This document shows positions 4,841 through 9,538 of a stretch of 9,538 nt of DNA, in pieces. The first letter of the stretch is position 1. Each line of letters opens with the position of its first letter. The stretch comes from Bacilli bacterium (lineage in GTDB: Bacteria > Bacillota_I > Bacilli_A > RFN20 > UBA1709). Position numbers and translations under genes: made by a program. The stretch lies in assembly GCA_028694305.1 (NCBI GenBank), contig JAQUTO010000027.1, positions 1-9,538 of the forward strand, read 5' to 3'. The notes under the pieces were generated by a model. The model saw nothing but the letters and a program-made list of their open reading frames with translations, was not told the origin of the DNA and searched no databases.

Positions 4841-7663
4841 CTATTTTTCTAAAAGAGGTTTTAGATATTGACCAGTATAACTGCGAGCATTCTTAGCCAC
4901 TTCTTCAGGTGTTCCAGTAGCAATGACTTCTCCACCAGCATCTCCACCTTCCGGACCTAAATCAATTACATAATCGGCGCATTTAATAACATCTAGATTA
5001 TGTTCAATTATTATCATAGAATCTCCATTATTTACAATCCTATTTAAGACTTCCAAAAGTTGTTTGACATCGGCCGCATGAAGACCCGTTGTTGGTTCAT
5101 CCAAAATATAAAGAGTTTTGCCATTAGATGGGCGTTGTAATTCAAAGGCTAACTTCAAGCGTTGAGCCTCCCCACCAGACAAAGTTGTAGCACTTTGCCC
5201 CAACTTAATATAACCCAATCCAACATCATGTAAAGTTTGGATTTTGTGGCGAATCCGCGGTACATTTTCGAAAAAGTCCAACGCTTCATCAACCGTCATT
5301 TCTAAAACATCATAAATGTTCTTGCCCTTGTAAGTTACAGCAAGTGTATCTTCATTATAACGCTTGCCACCACACTCTTCGCAAGGCACATAAACATCAG
5401 GTAAAAAGTGCATTGGAACCCGGATGACTCCATCGCCTTGACAACGTTCACAACGACCACCTTTTACATTGAAAGAAAAGCGTGATTTATCGTAGCCTCT
5501 AAAACGAGCTTCTTTAGTTAAGGAAAATAAGTCTCTAATGAGGTCGAATACTCCGGTATAAGTTGCAGCATTAGAACGCGGAGTTCTACCAATTGGTTCT
5601 TGAGTGACGTTGATGACCTTATCAAAGTTTTCTTTGCCGATAATATCATCACAAGCCAAAGCCTTAACTCTTGGATTACCAAAAAAGTTAACCATACCAT
5701 TAGATAATGTGTCATTGATTAATGTGGATTTACCACTACCACTAACACCAGTAACTAAGACTAAAACGCCAAGTGGAATCTTGACATCTATATTTTTTAA
5801 ATTGTTTCCTCTAGCACCTTTTATTTCAACAAAGTTACCATTGCCTTTACGTCTATTTGTTGGGACTTCAATCTTTTCTTTACCAGAAAGATAACGACCA
5901 GTAATAGATTCTTCACATTGCATAACTTCTTGTGGTGTCCCTTGAGCAACGATTTCTCCACCATGAACTCCAGAACCGGGTCCAATATCAACCAAATAGT
6001 CAGCAGCTAGCATTGTATCGGTATCGTGTTCAACCACAATTAAGGTATTTCCCAAATCACGCATTGATTTTAAGGTATTTATTAGTTTCTGATTATCTCT
6101 TTGATGTAAACCAATTGATGGTTCATCCAAAACATAAAGAACTCCCACCAGATGCGACCCAATTTGAGTGGCAAGACGAATTCTTTGTGATTCACCACCT
6201 GATAATGAGCCTGCATCACGAGCTAAAGTTAGATAATCAAGACCAACATTAATTAGAAAACCCAAACGATCTTTTATTTCTTTAAGTAATAACCGGGCAA
6301 TATCAGTTTGCATTTGCGTTAATTTTAAATTATCAAACCAGACAATCATGTCTTTGATCGACATTTGGGTCACTTCAGAGATGTTTTTCCCATTGATTTG
6401 AACAGCCAAAGCTTGTTCATTTAATCTTTGTCCCCCACAGGTCGGGCATGGTTTATCAATCATATAAGTGGCATACCACGAACGCATCATTTCCGATGTA
6501 GTATTGTTATATAATCTTTCTATCTTATTTTTTACCCCTTCAAAGAAGGTGTTTCTAGTCATTCTAGTCCCTGAACGAGTTTTGATATTATACATAAGTT
6601 TTCGATCAGAGCCATATAACACCATATTTCTTTGATGTTCAGTCAACTTATTCCAAGGTGTATCTCGATCAATATCATAAGCTTTTAAGACTTCTTTGAA
6701 GTCTTGCCAGTCAATATTTTCACTATCAATAATGTTTTTATAGTAAATAACCGCCCCTTGATTAATGGTCAGGTTCTTATTAGGTACTAAGATATCAACG
6801 TCAACTTCTTTATTGATGCCTAACCCATTACAAGTAGGACAAGCCCCAAGTGGTGAGTTAAATGAGAAGAGTCTTGGCTCTAGTTTAGCAATAGTAAAGC
6901 CACATATTGGACAAGCATAATTGCTCGAAAATAAGACCTCTTCAGAACCACAAACCGCAATCGCTAAACCCTTGCCCCAAGTTAAGGCAGTTTCTAGTGA
7001 ATCACTTAAGCGTTGAATGTCAGCTTTCTTCAGCAATATTCTATCGATGACAACATCAATAGTATGCTTTTTATTTTTATCGAGTTCTGGCATGTCTTCA
7101 ATTAGACAATATTCTCCATCATGGCGAACCCGAATAAAGCCTTCTCTTAATAGTCTAGCTAAGATATCTTTGTGCGTTCCTTTGTCCATATGGACAACTG
7201 GCGCTAATATAACAACTTTTGAATCTTCAGCCCACTCACAAATTCTAGTAATCATTTGCTTCACTGTTTGGGCTTGAATTGGGATGTGATGATGTGGGCA
7301 ATAAGGTATACCAATTCTAGCAAATAGAAGTCTTAAATAATCATATATTTCAGTGACAGTTCCAACGGTAGAACGAGGGTTGTTACTCGTTGATTTTTGA
7401 TCAATAGCAATGGCAGGCGATAAACCTTCAATTGAATCGACATCCGGTTTGTCTAAACCACCTAAAAATTGGCGAGCATAAGAACTCAACGATTCAACAT
7501 ATCTTCTTTGCCCTTCCGCATAGATGGTATCAAAGGCCAAAGTTGTCTTGCCAGATCCTGATAATCCAGTCATGACGATTAGGCTATTATGAGGCAAATC
7601 AAGATCAATGTTTTTTAGATTGTTCTCTCTAGCCCCTTTTATCACGATTTTATCCCGTAGCAT
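4841..7663 (-). CDS. uvrA: Excinuclease ABC subunit A
   Basis: UvrA is the damage-recognition ATPase of nucleotide excision repair, which loads UvrB on lesions. At 940 residues it is full length and has the normal two-ABC architecture. Walker A motifs are GLSGSGKTT (33-41) and GVSGSGKST (639-647). ABC signatures LSGGESQR (from 487) and LSGGEAQR (from 828) are each followed by a Walker B (VLDEPSIGLH, ILDEPTTGLH). One zinc module uses C251, C254, C275 and C278; the C-terminal one uses C738, C741, C761 and C764. SSYARQFLGG near the first ATP site is typical. ATG 7663 follows GAGGAG at 9 bases. It stops with TAG, unlike the other complete genes (TAA). uvrB, often adjacent in Bacillota, is not upstream; instead a divergent oppA-like gene starts there. 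Confidence 0.98.
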   Translation of the reverse strand: MLRDKIVIKGARENNLKNIDLDLPHNSLIVMTGLSGSGKTTLAFDTIYAEGQRRYVESLSSYARQFLGGLDKPDVDSIEGLSPAIAIDQKSTSNNPRSTVGTVTEIYDYLRLLFARIGIPYCPHHHIPIQAQTVKQMITRICEWAEDSKVVILAPVVHMDKGTHKDILARLLREGFIRVRHDGEYCLIEDMPELDKNKKHTIDVVIDRILLKKADIQRLSDSLETALTWGKGLAIAVCGSEEVLFSSNYACPICGFTIAKLEPRLFSFNSPLGACPTCNGLGINKEVDVDILVPNKNLTINQGAVIYYKNIIDSENIDWQDFKEVLKAYDIDRDTPWNKLTEHQRNMVLYGSDRKLMYNIKTRSGTRMTRNTFFEGVKNKIERLYNNTTSEMMRSWYATYMIDKPCPTCGGQRLNEQALAVQINGKNISEVTQMSIKDMIVWFDNLKLTQMQTDIARLLLKEIKDRLGFLINVGLDYLTLARDAGSLSGGESQRIRLATQIGSHLVGVLYVLDEPSIGLHQRDNQKLINTLKSMRDLGNTLIVVEHDTDTMLAADYLVDIGPGSGVHGGEIVAQGTPQEVMQCEESITGRYLSGKEKIEVPTNRRKGNGNFVEIKGARGNNLKNIDVKIPLGVLVLVTGVSGSGKSTLINDTLSNGMVNFFGNPRVKALACDDIIGKENFDKVINVTQEPIGRTPRSNAATYTGVFDLIRDLFSLTKEARFRGYDKSRFSFNVKGGRCERCQGDGVIRVPMHFLPDVYVPCEECGGKRYNEDTLAVTYKGKNIYDVLEMTVDEALDFFENVPRIRHKIQTLHDVGLGYIKLGQSATTLSGGEAQRLKLAFELQRPSNGKTLYILDEPTTGLHAADVKQLLEVLNRIVNNGDSMIIIEHNLDVIKCADYVIDLGPEGGDAGGEVIATGTPEEVAKNARSYTGQYLKPLLEK

Positions 7664-7694
7664 AACTTATCACTCCTCAATAGGCTTATTCTTC

Positions 7695-7724
7695 ATTCTA
7701 CAATGAATACTCACACAATAGCAA
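7695..7724 (-). promoter_or_regulatory. Predicted promoter of uvrA
   Basis: On the minus strand TTGCTA (7719-7724) and TAGAAT (7695-7700) are separated by 18 bases, with transcription expected from about 7688, roughly 25 bases before the start codon. The hexamers match consensus at 4/6 and 5/6. I see no LexA/DinR-type box (CGAAC-N4-GTTCG) near it, so an SOS link is not supported. Confidence 0.5.
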
Positions 7725-7733
7725 TCACTTTCT

Positions 7734-7749
7734 TATACATTTATGTATA
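7734..7749. repeat. A+T-rich palindrome in the uvrA-oppA spacer
   Basis: TATACAT and ATGTATA form a 7-bp inverted repeat with a 2-base centre, just upstream of the uvrA -35 region. It could be a regulator site or chance symmetry in A+T-rich DNA. Nothing in the window identifies a matching protein. Confidence 0.35.
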
Positions 7750-7796
7750 TTATGTGAACTTTGAAAAACTTTCGTGTGAAGTCTCTCTGACGATAA

Positions 7797-7814
7797 CTTG
7801 AAAGCGTTTTCAAG
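7797..7814 (+). promoter_or_regulatory. Catabolite-responsive element (cre), CcpA operator of oppA
   Basis: TGAAAGCGTTTTCA (7799-7812) matches every position of the CcpA consensus TGWAANCGNTNWCA. With flanks it forms an 18-bp near-palindrome, CTTGAAAGCGTTTTCAAG, with one asymmetry. Its centre is about 75 bases upstream of the predicted oppA start site and 34 bases upstream of the -35 box. CcpA sites placed like this often activate, whereas repressing sites usually overlap or follow the promoter. hprK in the same window supplies the kinase that makes the CcpA co-effector; ccpA itself is not in the window. Confidence 0.75.
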
Positions 7815-7845
7815 GGTTTTTCCGTGGGTTTTTCTGCTTTTGATG

Positions 7846-7874
7846 TTGACTTGAAAAAATCCTTCCATTATTAT
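7846..7874 (+). promoter_or_regulatory. Predicted strong promoter of the oppA-like gene
   Basis: TTGACT (7846-7851) and TATTAT (7869-7874) are each 5/6 to consensus and spaced by exactly 17 bases. Transcription should start near 7881, giving a leader of about 64 bases ending in AAGGAGG. Between the cre box and the -35 there is a short tandem direct repeat of GGGTTTTTC (7814-7822 and 7826-7834). No convincing riboswitch or attenuator is seen in the leader. Confidence 0.75.
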
Positions 7875-7944
7875 GGAACTAAACTTTATAAGACGAACGA
7901 CAAGTCTTTGAAGTCGATTTTTAATTGCAGAAGGAGGAAATTAC

Positions 7945-9538
7945 ATGCAAAAGAAAAATATTATTCGTTTTGCTAGTATAGCCGCAATCGCAATCTCTAT
8001 TGCCGGTTGTAATGGTAGCAAAAAGGAACCAGAAAAAGAATTAGTTGATACATATAACTATATCTTCACTGCTGAACCTTCAACATTTGACTATCTAGCA
8101 GACTATCACTCCGCAACATTCGACATTATGGTACAATTCATTGATGGACTTATCGAGTTCGACACATACGGTATCCTTCAAGGTGCTATCGCCGAATCTT
8201 GGGAGAAAAATTCTGATTCATCAGTTTGGACATTTAAACTCAAGAAGGGCCTTAACTGGGTCACAAATGATGGAACTGTCTATGGTGAAATCACTGCTGA
8301 TGACTTCGTCGCAAGTATGCAACACTGTCTTGATGCTCAAGGTGGCGCTGAATACATTCTAGCCGATGTTAAGAATGCCAATGCTTATATGGCAGGTTCT
8401 GTCTCATTTGATGAAGTTGGTGTCAAAGCTCTTGATAAGTATACAATTCAATATACTCTATCTGGACCAGTCCCATACTTCGAAACAATGGTTGAATATG
8501 GACCATTCTTCCCAATGAACCGTGAGTTCTTCGAATCTCAAGGTTGCAGTCTAGGTTTAGACAAGTGGGATGCTAACGTTTGTAAGTTCGGTGTCCTTGG
8601 TGATGCTACATCCATTCTTTACAATGGTGCTTACTTACTAAGTGAATACACAACAGGTTCTAAGATTTCCATGGTTGCTAACTCAGCCTACTGGGATGCA
8701 GATACTGTTGTTACAAAGAAGATTAACCTCATTTATGATGATGGTTCTAACCTTGATGCTCGTTTGACATCATTTATCAATGGTGACTATTCTGCTCTAG
8801 GCATTTCTCAATCTATTGAGGAAAGAGCAAAATCAGAAATTGGTGATTCTATTTATATCACTGAAACAACTGCTTGCACATATTATGGTGCATTCAACTT
8901 AAATAGATTATTATATGATAGTGGTACATTACATTCAGCTAAGACTGATGCTCAAAAGGCTGATACAAAGAAAGCCATTCTAAATGCAAACTTCAGAAAA
9001 GCTTTCATCGCTGCTTGGGATACATCAGCTCAAAACGCTCTATCAGTTGGCGACACATTAAAGGATGCTGCTTTAAGAAATACTTTAGCTGCTCCTGGAC
9101 TAGTTGCTTTGCCTGAAGCTTATGATGGCGTTGCTGCTGGTACTGACTATGTTGATGTCGTTGCACACTACCTCTCCAAACTAGATTCTTCATTTGATGG
9201 ATCAATGAGTGATGGTCACTCTGCATTCCACGATGTCACAAAAGCAAAAGCCTATGCTGCAAAAGCAAAATCAGAATTAAGCGCTGCTGGCGTTTCATTC
9301 CCAATCGTTGTTGACATTATGTATTATGGTGCAAGCCAAACACAAGCCAATAACGCTGCTTCATTCAAGAGTTCTGTTGAAGCTGCTCTAGGTACTGATT
9401 TCATTAGAATCGATACTCACTCTGCCGCAACAACTACTGAATACTACTACAATGGTTACTATGCATCTTCTGGCGACGAAGTCTTCTATGACTTCTTCTA
9501 CGGATCTGGCTGGTGCCCAGACTATGCTGACCCACAAA
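7945..9538 (+). CDS. oppA: Oligopeptide ABC transporter substrate-binding lipoprotein (OppA-like), 3' end missing
   Basis: This is a family 5 solute-binding protein, the extracellular receptor of a peptide ABC importer. The 531 codons present have no stop; the gene runs off the window, and the usual length suggests that only the C-terminal part is missing. The start is ATG 7945 with AAGGAGG at 7 bases. Residues 1-22 form a lipoprotein signal: basic MQKKNIIR, a hydrophobic stretch, and lipobox SIAGC with Cys22 as the lipidated residue. YIFTAEPSTFDYL opens the mature fold. AESWEKNSDSSVWTFKLKKG is the family 5 signature region, and SGWCPDYADPQ near the window end is the late conserved motif (usually GWGPDY). 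The substrate could be peptides or another family 5 ligand. Frequent TTC, ATC, TAC and GTC codons, unlike the neighbouring genes, and the strong promoter suggest high expression. A cre box lies upstream; permease and ATPase genes would be expected beyond the window. Confidence 0.93.
   Translation, partial: MQKKNIIRFASIAAIAISIAGCNGSKKEPEKELVDTYNYIFTAEPSTFDYLADYHSATFDIMVQFIDGLIEFDTYGILQGAIAESWEKNSDSSVWTFKLKKGLNWVTNDGTVYGEITADDFVASMQHCLDAQGGAEYILADVKNANAYMAGSVSFDEVGVKALDKYTIQYTLSGPVPYFETMVEYGPFFPMNREFFESQGCSLGLDKWDANVCKFGVLGDATSILYNGAYLLSEYTTGSKISMVANSAYWDADTVVTKKINLIYDDGSNLDARLTSFINGDYSALGISQSIEERAKSEIGDSIYITETTACTYYGAFNLNRLLYDSGTLHSAKTDAQKADTKKAILNANFRKAFIAAWDTSAQNALSVGDTLKDAALRNTLAAPGLVALPEAYDGVAAGTDYVDVVAHYLSKLDSSFDGSMSDGHSAFHDVTKAKAYAAKAKSELSAAGVSFPIVVDIMYYGASQTQANNAASFKSSVEAALGTDFIRIDTHSAATTTEYYYNGYYASSGDEVFYDFFYGSGWCPDYADPQ

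Noticed and set aside
5518..6252. Open frames on both strands inside uvrA (5518-5715 minus, 5604-5894 plus, 5932-6252 plus)
   Set aside because: All are in other frames of a strongly conserved uvrA and have low-complexity, non-protein-like translations.
7017..7277. Plus-strand open frame inside uvrA
   Set aside because: Antisense shadow of conserved uvrA codons, with no ribosome binding site.
7664..7794. Possible LexA/DinR SOS box for uvrA
   Set aside because: No CGAAC-N4-GTTCG-like sequence was found between the uvrA start and the cre box.
7881..7944. Possible attenuator hairpin in the oppA leader (AAGAC...GTCTT, or CGAC...GTCG followed by ATTTTT)
   Set aside because: Stems of only 4-5 bp with long loops; they compete with each other and would not be stable. 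No known riboswitch pattern was recognised.
8141..9226. Open frames at 8141-8362 (plus) and 9005-9226 (minus)
   Set aside because: Both fall within the oppA-like coding frame, which continues unbroken through them with clear family motifs.

Overview
The window looks like a chromosomal piece of a low-GC, Gram-positive-type (Bacillota or Mycoplasmatota-like) bacterium. Support comes from AAGGAGG-type ribosome binding sites, A+T-rich intergenic DNA with TATAAT-type promoters, an HPr kinase, WhiA and a perfect CcpA-type cre box. All six complete genes end in TAA or TAG and Trp is encoded by TGG, so there is no sign of the Mycoplasma UGA=Trp code. I cannot name the genus; an Erysipelotrichales- or Acholeplasma-like lineage is a guess from gene order and style only.

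Layout. From right to left on the minus strand: uvrA (excision repair), hprK (HPr kinase/phosphorylase), lgt (prolipoprotein diacylglyceryl transferase, overlapping hprK), an AAA_14/DUF4143 ATPase gene, whiA, a small XRE-type regulator overlapping whiA, and the first 46 codons of gap (glyceraldehyde-3-phosphate dehydrogenase), which runs off the left edge. On the plus strand, divergent from uvrA, an oligopeptide-binding lipoprotein gene (oppA-like) runs off the right edge after 531 codons. Gaps between genes are short. The two longer spacers (141-261 and 7664-7944) carry promoters, palindromes and the cre site.

How the parts connect. HprK phosphorylates HPr on serine, and HPr-Ser-P is the co-effector of CcpA. 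A consensus cre box lies upstream of oppA, so both ends of a carbon-catabolite circuit appear in this window. Lgt is the enzyme that would lipidate Cys22 of the OppA-like protein.

Most unusual region: 1512-2927. The ATPase gene sits between lgt and whiA inside two direct copies of a 62-bp palindromic repeat (about 81% identical, 1319 bp apart). One copy contains a 20-bp-arm hairpin. The cassette is bounded by an 11-bp exact duplication (AAAAATGCCAA) that coincides with the lgt terminator. The upstream repeat copy also keeps an in-frame gene-tail remnant (AYRFMS-stop) matching the end of the ATPase itself (GDRFSL-stop). This is best read as a single-gene insertion cassette without a recognisable transposase; the mechanism is unknown.
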